Below, piece after piece: positions 1-11,959 of a DNA stretch of 64,000 bases. A program made the translations under genes and the position numbers. Source of the DNA: Sipunculus nudus (lineage: Eukaryota; Annelida; Sipuncula; Golfingiida; Sipunculidae); NCBI GenBank assembly GCA_026874595.1, contig CM049310.1, positions 86,033,056-86,097,055 of the forward strand. Reading direction: 5' to 3'. Positions within the stretch are counted from its first letter, which is position 1. Every line of letters starts with the position of its first letter. Under the pieces are notes generated by a model. It saw nothing but the letters and a program-made list of their open reading frames with translations, ran no database searches and was not told where the DNA came from.

Positions 1-240
1 ACCTTGGTGTAATGCCACGATAACAATGGCGTATTCTTGCAGTAACCCAAGCATGTTCCCGTGGTAATCAAAGTTAACTGCTCCAGTAACCCAGGGGTAT
101 TGCTGCAGTACCCAGATCTGTTGCTATAGTAACTCAGGTGTATTACTGCAGTTACCCAGATATATTGCTGCAGTAACCAAGGTGTTTCTCTGCAGTATTA
201 AGGTCTGTTGCTATAGTGACTCGGGTGTATCGCTGTAGTA
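1..240. repeat. Degenerate minisatellite, ~30-bp unit
   Basis: Variants of a unit around TTGCTGCAGTAACCCAG followed by GTGTA recur about every 30 bp, roughly seven times, with substitutions and small indels between copies. The array may begin before the window. It has no coding potential. Confidence 0.75.
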
Positions 241-647
241 TAGCAGCTCAAATTTAACGTTGCTGTGTCAAATAAATTTTGGTTTATATAGAGCAGGTAA
301 ATTTAATTTGGTACATGGTCCATTGATGCTCATCAAACACTGGTGATTTATATACTATAAAAATGGTTGAAACACCCTCTGAACTTCAATTTTTTGTATA
401 TAAACAGATATTACTTGATAAATTATCACCTGTGCAGAAACTAAAATCTATGATTTACCAAGGTATAACTTTGTAAACTATTTATGTTACGAAACGAAAA
501 CACCGGTTTGTATATCATAATTATAAGCTGGATGATTGCAGGTGAACACAATGCATAACGTTTGCATTTCATTTTGGTTTCATCTGACTGTAAGACCAAA
601 CTGCAGAATGTGTTCATATGATGAACATCTGATGATTGGTACTGATT

Positions 648-1760
648 TTTAGCTCAGCTGACTATTAGTCATCTGAGCTATAGCTATCACCCTTTGTCCG
701 TGGTCTGTCTTCAAACTTAATATCCAGGGAGGTCCATGAAAAATCTCCTTGAAAACCTGAAATTAGGTCTCTGTTACCCATATCCTTTGAGCTATTGGGC
801 TCCAAAGTAACCCCCAGAATAATAAAAATTTGATACAAAAGCACAAGTATCTGAATAACTACTGCGTTGATCACCATGATTCTTTGCATGAATATTGATC
901 ATGGGATTTTCCATCACTTCCTGCAGACTGGTGGCGCCACCTGTATTTTTTCCAATTTTTACGAAATTTTTTCTTTATTTTTGAGACTTTCAAAGAAGCT
1001 GTCATCTGTTAACAGGGCACAAATCGTAACCTCTGGACCTGGATTCTTCTAACTTTACATCAAGGAAGGTCAATGAAAAGTCTCTGTGAAAACATGAAAT
1101 TAGGTCTCTGTTACCCATATCCTTCATAGTAAGTACCCCTCAGAATAATTAAAAATTTGATACAAAAGCTCCAGTATCTGAATAACTAATGCATTGATCA
1201 CCATGATTCTTTGCAGGCATATAAGTTGATCATAGAGTGTTCCATCAGTTCCTGCAAACTGGTGGCGCCACCTATATTTTTTTAATTTGTACGCATTCTT
1301 TTCTCTTTTTGAGACTTTCAAATAAAGCCTCATCTTGTAACAGGGCATAAATCATAACCACTTAACCTCTAATCTTCATACTTGACATCTAGGGAGGTCC
1401 ATGAAAAGTCTTCATGGAAATCTGAAATTAGCTCTCTGTTACCCATATCCTCTGAGCTAAATAACTAATGCCTTGATAGCCATGATTCTTTGGATATATA
1501 TTGATCATGGAGTGTTTTATCAGTTCCTGCAGACTGGTGGCACTACCTGTATTTTTTTCAAATTTTTACACATTTTTCTTTCTATTTATGAGACCTTCAG
1601 ATGAAGTTGTCATCTGTCCAAAAGCCCACTGAAACCCATTTCTAAGGACTCTTCACAAAATTCATGATTTGTTTGCACTCTGGCAGTCATTTTGCTCATT
1701 GTTCAACATTCCTTGAATTCAGCTGAGCGTCATGGTCCATGGGCCACTAGTTACCATTCA
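648..1760. repeat. Dispersed repeat with three internal ~310-bp direct copies
   Basis: The stretch opens with AGCTCAGCTGACTATTAGTC and a CTTTGTCCG motif, and closes with CAGCTGAGCGTCATGGTCCA. Inside, a block containing 'ccatgaaaa...cctgaaattag...tctctgttacccatatcct', 'gaataactaatgc', 'catgattctttg' and 'ctgcagactggtggcgccacct' is repeated three times (about 745-1010, 1068-1330, 1385-1620). Related pieces occur at 9118-9300, 10000-10390 and 16200-16460, so this is an interspersed family. I associate this type of repeat with marine invertebrate genomes. No transposase is visible. The short reading frames here are random. Confidence 0.7.
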
Positions 1761-1769
1761 AACCGAGGT

Positions 1770-4660
1770 CAAGTGGGTGTTTTATGTTATTTCAAATCAC
1801 CGCTAGGTATCCAAGATACAGGGCGTGCAGCAGTGGGTCCGTTTGATACAAAGGAAGTAGTATTTAGCAAAGAGCATTGCAGCTCTGATGGTGGATGAGA
1901 AAGTCGTCAAGGACATTTTTTAAGAATCGGCCTCAGATTGTAAAATGATCTGGTGATCAAAGGTGAATCAAGAATATATGTAAATGTATATGGTGTTCAC
2001 TGATTTGGGAAAACAATTTATTGAAGATATAGAAAGGAGAGCTGTGCCAGATATGATAACGGAGATTTAAGAGAAAATATAAACAAAGGTCAGAATACAG
2101 GAAACAGTGAATTCAGGAGACAGAGAAGTATGAACAACATGAGAGAATCATAGATGTAGGCATAGCAGATGTATAGAAAGAGTTATTAATAGGTAAGTCA
2201 TGTGTGTTATAAGATAGCGGAATTAAATTTTTTTAACTTATAAAACATAGTGTGTAGACTTACGCCAGTGGTGAGATTTAGAACTGCGTGGAAGCATGCC
2301 TGAAAAGCTGGAAAACTGCTAGTCAGTGAAAATATTGAGATATGTATATAAAAACAATCAACCCCACAAGTCAGGGGTTTTGGTGCATATTTCTATAATT
2401 TTATTTAATTTTAACTCGTGCTCTCAGCAGTATGAGCCCCCACCTTTGTGTGCACATTGTTTCATTTATTTATACTCGATGTGCTGGTAGTGATTTATTT
2501 TGTACAGATGAAATCATGTATTGAATAGTTTTACCATGATTTTATCCAATGTATGAAAAGTGCAAAGCGCTCAACGGGCAAAGATTTTAGGAAAAGGTGA
2601 GTCCAAGAGGCAAGGATGGATCGTGTTGACATTCAGATGAGTTTGCTGTGTTTTATGCAATTTTGGAATATATTTCATGCAATATAATGTTGGTCTAAAA
2701 CAACCAGTCGGTATAGGCCTACGCTTAGTGTTACCTTCCGCACGGTGATTCAACCATGTTCAAAACCGGTTTACTCTGTAATATTCCGCTGTTGATTGAG
2801 ATTGATAATGTTCTTGATATAACCTGCTTTACGTAAGCTAGTGTTGATGAACAGTATTTCATTAAATATGATCATTATTCGAAGGGTGTTAAAACTATGT
2901 TCAGCCGATATGCCTGTAGAGATAGGGGCGCTTGCTTAGAGAGCTAACCTTCGCAAATCATATATAAACTTACTACAATAAAACTTGCTACAGGAAAAGC
3001 ACATGTACGAGGTAGTCGTCTAATCGAGGAATTAAGGAACAAAAAGGAACCGAGACCATGGACAAATGGTCGTTATTATGAGGTGGTTGCTTAAGTGAGA
3101 GTGGTGTAAACTGTACCATCATGGCTTTCGATCCAGTCACGTGATCATTAAACCGCCCAGCCGAAACCTTTCTCCGGAACCAGGCGACTCCACTCCATTG
3201 GAACATGGATATACAAAGAGGCGGTCAGTCTCAAATAATAATACGATATTCTGAATTCTAATCATAGACTATATATATCACCATATTTATATATTATCCC
3301 AGCAACATGAGATGCAGTGAAACACATGCACACACAAACTCTTGTATCCCTCATGATAAATTTATATGATAAATGTATGAAAGAAGGGTAGGCCTATGCG
3401 GTATGATAACGTTGGCCTATATCGCCTTACTCTGACAGATACACATGAAACTTATTCTTAGTTAAACTGATGACGTCTGTTAATGTGAGAAATATGTTTA
3501 TTTAGCACTTGTTAATCAAACATGATTCAATCAAAATGATTAATCATCAAATTACAGAAAAGATTTACTTTTTTAATCATTACACACTTGCACATATGAT
3601 GGTATATACTTTTTAAACGGAGCCTCATAAATTGAACATTTATATACAGCGTACATCTTCTGTATAATACTCTATTATTTTTTAACCTGTAATCTCATTA
3701 CGCAAAATTCTCACCGGTTTTACAACAAGATAATTTATGCTTGTATTACATTTACAGCAAATGGGAGGTTAAACTGGTTGCAAAAAATTTTTTGTAAAAT
3801 CTATTGGTTCTTGTTCAACTTAATATATGTTTTCGACCGATATTCCTATGTTAATGCCATTTTTATTGCTAGAAAATCATTAATGATGAATGTTATTATT
3901 AGGATAATTAAATTTTAAAGATTGAAAGTATTTTAAGCCTTTTTACATATAAATGCTATATATTTATGTATTTAACACTCAGATATATAGCAAGATACAA
4001 TTATATATTGCACCTTTTCAATACTTGCTATATATAAATGTTACTGAAATTTCTTACCGTCGTCACCTGCCTGTTTATCTTTTATACAACTGAGATCGTG
4101 TACATGTTTTATTGTATAATTATAATAAACATATATGGAACCTGATATGTTTGTGTTTAGTACTTGCATATTTATACAGATATCAGTAATTGCCTGATTC
4201 TTGGCTCTGTGCCAGAACTGGTGTAATCATTTAGAGCTGTATGCTCAGTGCAGTACTACGCTCTCTGATGGAGGAGAAAACGGCTGCGCAAGCCCGTTTG
4301 TGCAGGCAAGCAAGATTTATCCGGACACCTGTCAGGACTTCCTTAACTGACTATATTCCCTCCTTTTTACCCTATTTAAGCTGTGAACGCTAATTAATAT
4401 GATTATTAAATGAATACGAGGTTATTGTTTCGTACCATAATGTAATGACCCTTATCCCTAAATGAAAGGAACTAGGTAACAGGGGCGTAGCAAGGGGGGG
4501 GGGGGGGGGCGCATCCAGTACTCCCAGTCCTCCCGGAATTTCACCTAGTTTGATAATGAATGAATTTTCTTACACATAATCATGAAATGCCTGTCACTGA
4601 TATCTGCAGATTTGTGGCTTATTTCAATGTATAGTATTGCACATGCAGTAAGTTATGTAT
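1770..4660. other. Non-coding stretch, nothing recognised
   Basis: Very AT-rich sequence with no reading frame of recognisable composition, no splice-consistent exon series and no structured RNA that I can identify. A run of 16 G with flanking 'aacaggggcgtagcaagg' near 4480-4510 looks like the end of a degraded transposon. Confidence 0.5.
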
Positions 4661-4669
4661 TGTATATTG

Positions 4670-5067
4670 TAGTGGTGGGCCGATCATTAAATTTTTTTTG
4701 AAAGTCGGTTGGTTGGCTGCCACTTTCAAGCGCTCGATTACCAAAGGCAACTATCGATTACATCATACTCATGATTGTTTTTACCAGAATGTTCTAATGT
4801 TATAGGCAAAAATTATTCGATTAGTATAATTATTTAAAATGAAACTTTGAATAGCATATCTTAGTGATAAAAGGAAAATATAAAAAAGGCAAAAACTTCT
4901 TTTCTTCAGGTAGAATTACAAAGACATGCGGGCTGGCTTAAGAGAGTACAGTTTCAAAGATAATTGCACATTTCTTTATATTTGTCTGAACCGATTAATA
5001 ATCGATCATCGATCGGTTTGCCCAAACTGATGATCGATTATTAAAAAGAAACCGACTCCCACCACTA
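4670..5067. mobile_element. MITE with TAGTGGTGGG terminal inverted repeats
   Basis: The segment begins TAGTGGTGGG and ends CCCACCACTA. The inverted match extends imperfectly inward through poly-T/poly-A and 'cgatcatt/aatgatcg'-type sequence ('ccgatcattaaa' on the left against 'gatgatcgattatta' on the right). It is about 398 bp, AT-rich and non-coding, as expected of a non-autonomous DNA transposon. The superfamily cannot be assigned. Confidence 0.65.
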
Positions 5068-5254
5068 GTTTATTGATATTCTACATTATCAGGTTTGATC
5101 CTGCAAATATATATATATATATTTTATTTTTCTTGTATAACTGATATTTTTAATTGGAAGGTCAGGTATAGGATATTCCATATACATGTACTCTTAATAG
5201 ATAACCCCTCAGCCCCACACTATAAGTGGGCTGAACCATTAATGCCCTGATAAT

Positions 5255-5465
5255 CAGAAGCGGATCCGGGGGGGGGGGGGGTCAAGGGGGTCCGGAACCC
5301 CCCTTTTGCACCCAAAGCAACCTTTTTTAAGGGATTTTAGACGTAATTTTGCGGCTTGGACCCCCCCTTTTCCAGACCTGATGACCTTTTTTTTAGGATT
5401 TTCATTAGTCCTCCTGGGTTGGACCCCCCCCCCCCCCCTTTTCCTAAATCCTGGATCCGCCCCTG
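5255..5465. mobile_element. MITE with GGATCC-containing inverted ends
   Basis: The left end CAGAAGCGGATCC and the right end GGATCCGCCCCTG are inverted relatives. Inside are long G and C runs and the repeated phrase 'ggaccccccc'. A second member lies at 62,151-62,350 and a probable fragment near 57,975-58,110. The flanks share TGATAAT, which could be part of a target-site duplication. The CAGGGG-like end suggests a hAT-type element, by inference only. A 116-codon reading frame across it is an artefact of the C-rich tract. Confidence 0.65.
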
Positions 5466-5756
5466 ATAATGAATCACAGCCAGTTAAGGGGGAGGGAATA
5501 GGATTCAGTCTCGAGTCGGCGGGCCTGGAGGTCAGTCCTCCAGGGCCCGCAGGTAAGTGCCTTATGAAGGAGCTGGGGTCCCTACGTATGTTTAAGGAAA
5601 TGAAGCCTGTGACGCCAATGGTGAAGTTGAGTATCCGGCCACCATTCGGATCTTGAGTAAAGCGTACACCTGAAGCATACCCTCTGTATCAGTAGTAAAG
5701 CGTACACCCTATGCACTGACTGACAGTATATTGTTTATAAATATTACATGTGAGTA

Positions 5757-5850
5757 ATAAGCATTCTAAATTCGGACAGGTTTTTGATCTATTAGTGATA
5801 TTAAACTCAAATTCGTGTGTTGTTTTCTATTATGTTTGGGAAAACCCTTC
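5757..5850 (+). repeat. ~93-bp direct repeat, copy A
   Basis: The stretch from 'ataagcattctaaattcgga' to 'tgggaaaaccct' is repeated at 8944-9035 in the same orientation with about 85-90% identity by eye. The two copies bracket ~3.2 kb that includes the 275-bp tandem array. This could be one dispersed repeat copied twice or the ends of a larger element. Confidence 0.6.
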
Positions 5851-5859
5851 AATTGCGAG

Positions 5860-7880
5860 CTGTGCCAGCCTGCAAATCAAATTATTTGCAGGTAGTGATT
5901 CGAACCAGCATTTTTGCAATATTTTTCTGCAAAGTTGTAAATTTTGTAAAGAACTGCCATACTTAAAGTAGATAGGTTTATCACAGGAAGATGAGGGAAA
6001 ATGGATAAAGAGCAGCCGATATATAAATATATGAAACTATTAATCCATATGCAACCATTCAAACATTTTAATATTCTAGCATGAAATATAGTCAATATAA
6101 AAGTGTTATTGTTGTATATATTTATTAGATTAATAAGGCTTAGTAAAAGGCATAATGTAAAATATAAAGAAAATGAAAGTAAGACAGCAATTAAGTAAAT
6201 GCTAAGAAGTCATAATTTATTATAAGTTAAAAAGTATTTGATGTTAAAACAAATAAAACTAGAAATTTTGCATTTCTGGAATTAATCTAATGAACAAATA
6301 AAAAGCAAACACTACACTAGCTGTTTTTTTTATTATTGATGACACTAGAAGTAGTAATGAATCTGGTAGTAAAAAGTGTTGGAAAAAAAAGATTATGAAT
6401 AAGAGGAGAAAACTCAGAATAAAATGTACCAAAAACAGATGAAACTTCGTTCAAATTGATATATAAGAATCTCTTACTAGGTGCATGTGCAGGTCCGTTT
6501 TTTTTTTAATTAGTCCCATGAAAGCAGCATGTGTGCTGGGATAAAAGGTTTTGAAGTATACATGTGCCTTACTAACTGATACTCTACTGTGGGATGTATC
6601 CACCCATTTGTTTTTCAAAGTTGTCTCTTTGTAAGTCTATGATAACTCGATATATACTGGCTTAGTAGGGCCAATGTAAAGTCAGTAACCTCAATGATAA
6701 TTTAAGTTATTAAACAATTGTGTATTTCTAAAAAAAAGTAGGATAAAGAACGTAGAAAAATTCACGCCTGGTTATTCATAGAATTAACAAGTAAATAAAA
6801 CAGCATACAGGGTTGTTCTCTAGTAATATAATGATTTGACATCAGAGCACCCCATAAATTCCTTTAGTATGTATATGTCTTTTAGATCAACTAATATAAA
6901 TAAGTGTATACAAACATTGAAGTAACAGACTACAATTAAGCTTTCATTAATCAAACTAAAAGAAACAAAGCAACTTATAGTTGCAGTTACTTGTTAAATA
7001 ATTGCACAAAACCTATGCCAAGCTCACTTGGGAATTACATAATACCAGAATTAGGGCACTAAGGTCACATGTTCAGGCAGTGGTCCTTCAACCGTACTGG
7101 TATCAGATTATGTAACACAATGCATGGCCTCAGCCCTTTGTGAATCTCGACACTGACTGTCTCGTCATTCATATCAGCGTCTGTGTAGAAAAAAAATCTC
7201 ATAACGCTTGTGCAGACAAGACTAATAAGTCCAGTTATCCCAGATCCGGTAAATCTGGCTGAGAATTATGTATGTTTGCTGAAGTCAAGCGTGTGGAAAG
7301 TGGCATTTCGGAAACAGGAAACATATGATAATATTTATAAATGCCATTAATCACGTTGTACACTGTTTACTAATTTAACATCTCAACAACATTACTTGAT
7401 GTAAACATTATATGTAAGCATTAAAATCAATTAAAACAGATCTAAAACGTGATAAAATATATATTCTTGTTGGCCTGTTACTAGTTAGTTCCCTACATTA
7501 CAATAAAAAATTAAATAAATAGTATGATCGTTTATTCATTATTAAACCAAAGGTTTTGTAGCAAAATTCTACTGATACAGCTAACGGATTAAGGGTATTT
7601 ACTTTCTTCCTTTAACTAAAACATTACCAATAACCAAGTATAACAATTAATTTTGAAAACACTTTATTATGCGTAGAAGTTGTTATTCAGGCATTTTCGC
7701 ATCCACTGAGGTACATACAAGCCCTATAGTAATGTATTATAATGAGCGGAATTTGTTCTTTGTTTTACCTGTATATAACTAGATATTTCTTGACACCGCA
7801 GGTGCCATAGTATCGCCAGACAATTAATCCCCCCCCCCCCCCTTTGAATAGTCCCATCTTCAGCAGCATACACTTTCATT
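5860..7880. other. Gene-free AT-rich stretch
   Basis: No coding frame with plausible composition and no repeat structure beyond short A/T runs and a C14 tract near 7830. Nothing here can be supported as a gene. Confidence 0.5.
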
Positions 7881-7889
7881 TGGCAAGCG

Positions 7890-8910
7890 ACTGTGGTTTT
7901 TCCATCCATCAACTTTAGAAACAATATTTTTCACCAAATATGGGGGCCAGCCAATAAAGAGAATCACTCTTATGAAAAGGAGATAAATTTATACTATAAA
8001 AATGGTAAGGTAGGTGGCGCCACCTATCTGGTTGACGAGAAAACTCCAAGATTGATGTACATGCCAAATTGGAGACCAACACATTGAAGGACTCCTCAGC
8101 TATGAACAATTTTCATCTAAAACAAATATTTAGATGGACGCTATGGCAAAACGATTGCAGATCGCACCACTAGTCTTATGTACAAGATGGAGAAGTCAAA
8201 GATCTATGGATATGCACAATTAGGCCAATAGAGCAAACCAATCCTCAGAAAAGGGGATTAATTTATTCTACAAAAACGGAAAGGTAGGTGGCGCCACCTT
8301 TCTGGTTTATGAGAAAACTTTCAAAGATGGATGGACATGCCAAATTTCAGACAATTACCTTGAATCACTCAGGAGATATAGGCAATTTTCACCAAAAGCA
8401 CATGTACACATGGACGCCACGGTTAAACGATTTCAGATAGCGCCACCTGTCTTGAGTAAAAGATGGAGGAGAGCAAGATCGATGGATAGGCACAATTTCA
8501 GGCCAATAGTGCAAATCACTCCTCAGACAAGGGCATTAATTTATTCTACAAAAAAGGGAAGGTAGGTGGCACCACCTGTCTGGTTTACGAAAAAAAAAAG
8601 ATTCCGAGATGGATGGACATGTCAAATTTCAGACCAATACCTAGGACCACTCCAGAGATATGAGCAATTTTCACCCAGAGCACATGTACAGATGGACGCC
8701 ACTGCAAACGACTGCAGATGGCGCCACCAGTCTTGAATACAAGATGGAGGTATCAATGTCCGTGCACAATTTCAGCCCAATCTGTCAATAAGTTTTAGAC
8801 TTATAAGGCTCAGAGTACTGTCAAGTCGGAATGATGGGGTATTAAAGGGCACGATAACAAGAGAAAGACAGAAGGTGGCGCCACCTGTCTTCCGCAAAAG
8901 ACAAAGCTAT
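7890..8910. repeat. ~275-bp tandem array with palindrome AGGTGGCGCCACCT
   Basis: A unit of about 275 bp repeats roughly three and a half times. Each unit carries 'attaatttattctacaaaaa...ggaaggtaggtggcgccacct...ctggtt', a 'caatt(t)caggcca' block and an 'agatggacgcca' block. The 14-bp palindrome AGGTGGCGCCACCT falls at 8012-8025, 8286-8299, 8564-8577 (one mismatch) and 8873-8886, giving spacings of 274, 278 and 309 bp. The same core occurs in the repeat family near 930 and 1260. Confidence 0.8.
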
Positions 8911-8943
8911 CCAAGATCTTCGGTCATGCAGTTTGATTTTTTG

Positions 8944-9035
8944 ATAAGCATTCTAAATTCGGACAGGTCTTTGTTCTTTTGGTGATGTTAAACTTTAATC
9001 CCTGTGTTGTTTTCTATTATCTGTGGGAAAACCCT
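8944..9035 (+). repeat. ~93-bp direct repeat, copy B
   Basis: Second copy of the segment at 5757-5850, in the same orientation, beginning 'ataagcattctaaattcgga'. Confidence 0.6.
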
Positions 9036-9117
9036 ACACCCTGTCTGATGCACACACAGCTTTGCTGAATGAATTGGCTGGTCGTAAGGGGGCACCAGTT
9101 GTGTGCCTGCAGTTTTT

Positions 9118-9300
9118 TGCTCAGCTGACTGAAATCATATTAGCTATTGCGATCACTCTTTAAACGCCCGTCTGTCTGTCCGTCAATAGGGCACAAATCG
9201 TAACCGTTATACCTAGAAACCTCTTATTTTATATCCAGGGAGGTCCTTGAAAAATCTCCTTTAAAACCTGAAATTAGGTCACCCCTGTATCTTAATAATT
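9118..9300. repeat. Fragment of the gctcagctgact/ctttgtccg repeat family
   Basis: It starts GCTCAGCTGACTGAAATCAT, contains the 'cgtctgtctgtccgtcaatagggcacaaatcgtaacc' block and 'catccaggga ggtcc' -like text, and matches 648-790 and 1010-1110. It is followed by about 500 bp of sequence bracketed by 'cctgaaacct' at 9478 and 9993, possibly a later insertion. Confidence 0.6.
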
Positions 9301-10409
9301 AATCCATGGATTGCCATGAATGTTGCTTTGAATATTTATCATGACTAGTTTCATCATTTCTCGAAGAGAATATTATCATATAATATTATTATTATTTTTC
9401 ATGCATGTCTCCTCTATATTTAAGACTGCCAAATTAAAGCAAGGTGTCAGTTTCTCAACTGTAGTTTCACCTAATGTCCTGAAACCTTTATAGAATCCCG
9501 GGCTCAGTCAGCCAGACCCTCCGCGGGTTCTTTTTTGGGGTGGTCGGTTAAATGATAACCTGAAGCCAATGTTTTTACTGGATAAGTTCACTGCCGATTA
9601 CAAAAACAATAGCCAGACATTTTGCTATAAATAATTATTAACAAAAATACAAAGAATTACATTCAACACGTAAATCCCTTTCCGGAATAGTTATCATGAG
9701 TTGTATATATATCATCAGTCCACGGGTCCCCGCCGTGTCACTACAGTGGATCCACAGCGGTCACTCAACACGCCCCCATATCAAATCCTGGCTAGGCTGA
9801 CATATTAAATAAGGCCTCTGAGGGGGTCTCTCACAACGTCACAGCTTGAACCGTACATCATTACCGTCCACACTTATCAGGCAACAAGGTTATGCCTTCT
9901 ATCTGGCTGTTACATGCCGCTTTTCAGTCCATTTCACGGTTTCTCTCCCGATCTTGGCCACCATACAATCCAGCGTTCTCGATTCATATAATGCCCTGAA
10001 ACCTCTTACGCGGATTTAACATGCTTGTTCTTTAATCAGTTCCTGAAGAGTACTTTTTAAAATATTTTTCACGCATTTTTCCCTTTACTTTTAGACTGTC
10101 AAATTATAGCAAAGTTCTCAGTTTTAATTCTCATCTGTGGTTTCAATTTGTCTCCTCAAACCCCATATGTTTATTGATCTAGACAAGTTTTATCACTTTC
10201 TGATGACGCCACCTGTATTTTTCTGTGTTTCATCTATTTTTTGCTTTGTCCATGAACAAGGCAAATTCATAACTATTTGACTTTGAATCTTCTAATTTTA
10301 CATCCAGGAGGACCTTGAAAGATCCCCTTGGACACTTGAAATAAGGTCACTGCGACAGATATTCTTTGTAGTTCAAGCTCAAATATTTGCAAAATTGTGC
10401 ATCTTATGA

Positions 10410-10720
10410 GAAAAGCAGGACATTTTCAGGAGTGATAGGTCATTTTCTTATATTCATTTGAGATAGGGAAGCATTTTCGAAATGACCTTGAATGACCTCG
10501 AAAGGTAACTGGTCATGCGCAATAGCACAGTATACATTGTATATTTAAAATCAGCTTAAAAAATAATGTGTTACAAAAATGATAAGTAAAAAATTAGATC
10601 ATTTGAGAAACAATGCACATCCCCTAAATATGCATATAAATTATTTATGACATTTTTGACCTCCATACTGTGGCCTAACCAGTCATGCGTAGTGTGATAA
10701 AAACATAAAAATTACATACA
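10410..10720 (+). repeat. Arm of a ~310-bp inverted repeat pair
   Basis: The reverse complement of this stretch matches 15,850-16,165 in long blocks, among them 'ttcaggagtgataggtcat', 'gaaatgaccttgaa' and 'cagtcatgcg'. The two arms lie 5.1 kb apart in opposite orientation, so they are two copies of one dispersed repeat rather than a single hairpin. A partial relative of the 648-1760 family abuts both arms. Confidence 0.7.
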
Positions 10721-11278
10721 AAAATATTGAGTCAATAAGCTCAAAATTTTCCATGGCACCATTACGAGGGGAACTGCTGGCATTATTCTAAGGCATTTAT
10801 CGGGTCACAAAAATGCATGATGGAAGTCGGGATGTGGTAGATTTGAAAAGATTTCTTGTCATCTTCCTTTGGGGAGGTGATGAGACACGTGGAACGGAAA
10901 TCAGAGAGCTCTTTCTTATTATCATCCATGCGCATAAAACTTTAGAAGTGCCTTTCAGACTATCTGTTTTGTACCTGTCCAACACGAGAAATCCTTCAGG
11001 ACAAAAACGCGTCACTTTTTGTGCCCAAATAAAGGGCACCGCCATGTGACAGTGATGGCGGTCAGGCATTATTTTTTTTGGCAGAAAAAAGTCATCTGAC
11101 CTCCCTTCTCTTATTTGTCAAGGAATGTGCATGCCCAACATCAGCTTTCATTAAGGTTAATTGTTGCTGGGTCTTGCCCACTCTTTTGCATGTAGATTTC
11201 ATAACAGAGGAAGCTTTTAATGAGGAACGACGTCATCTATAGGGTTTCTTCCTTTCATGAAATAGTCTCTGATGAAAC

Positions 11279-11720
11279 CGGCTTCTGTGGCTCAGGGGTA
11301 GAGCGCAGGACTCAAAGCCGGGAGCTCGTGGGTTCGAATCTCTGCCGAGGCGGTGAGGTTTTTCACGGTCGGCCCCTACCCAGGGTGAACGCTCTGCAGG
11401 CTTAATGGGAAGGCTGTGCCCCACAGCCGTGTATCACTAACATACGAGAGCGTTTTTGAGGGGTTCCTCGGTGTTATGACCCAGCAATGGGGATTATTAC
11501 ACATCCAGAACCCGCAGGTGCGGAAGACACCGGGCCTGGGAGACACCAGGCTACAAAATAAAAAAAATGATAGGAAGCGAGTGCTACCGCCCTGTCAAGT
11601 AGTCCCAAACCGAAATGGAAACTCTGCAGATGTACATACTTAGGTTAAGAATTAGATAAGTCAGCAATAAAAAATGGAGGCGGTTGCCTCCACCAAAAAA
11701 ATTAAAAAAAAAAAAAATGA
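11279..11720 (+). mobile_element. tRNA-derived SINE, full-length copy
   Basis: The head carries RNA polymerase III box A-like GTGGCTCAGGGGTAGAGC and box B-like GGGTTCGAATC with tRNA-like spacing. The body includes 'taatgggaaggctgtgcccc' and 'cctcggtgttatgacccagc'. The tail ends 'tggaggcggttgcctccacc' followed by A-rich sequence. The body and tail recur in opposite orientation at 24,362-24,793 and partially at 24,960-25,085, which proves an interspersed family. The acceptor stem does not pair, so it is not a functional tRNA gene. Confidence 0.85.
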
Positions 11721-11959
11721 AAAAAAGTAGTCTCTGATGAAAATCGCACCTGCCCTTTTAAACTGCGTTAAACACAGTTTTCACAGCAGCCTGGTCAGGA
11801 ATCTCCTTAGTATGAAGAAAAAGCAAATGTGTACTTTCTTCTGTTAATGAGTTTCCAAATTCTTAAGTGTTTAAGAGAAGGGACTGCTTCCTTTAAAAAT
11901 GCTTCATGTACGCTTTCAACTTAATCATGGTGGCGGCGGCCTTTATAACATACACACTG

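Noticed and set aside
5306-5656. 116-codon plus-strand frame
   Set aside because: Encoded by the C-rich interior of a MITE and its flank; Pro/Phe composition is a product of C and T runs.
5757-9035. LTR retrotransposon flanked by the 93-bp repeats
   Set aside because: The repeats do not begin TG or end CA, and there is no polymerase-like frame between them.
10797-11069. Overlapping 90- and 78-codon frames on opposite strands
   Set aside because: No motif, no splice or promoter context; neither strand has convincing composition.
11280-11352. tRNA gene with box A and box B
   Set aside because: The acceptor stem halves do not pair and the segment continues into a repeated SINE body, so it is a SINE head and not a tRNA gene.
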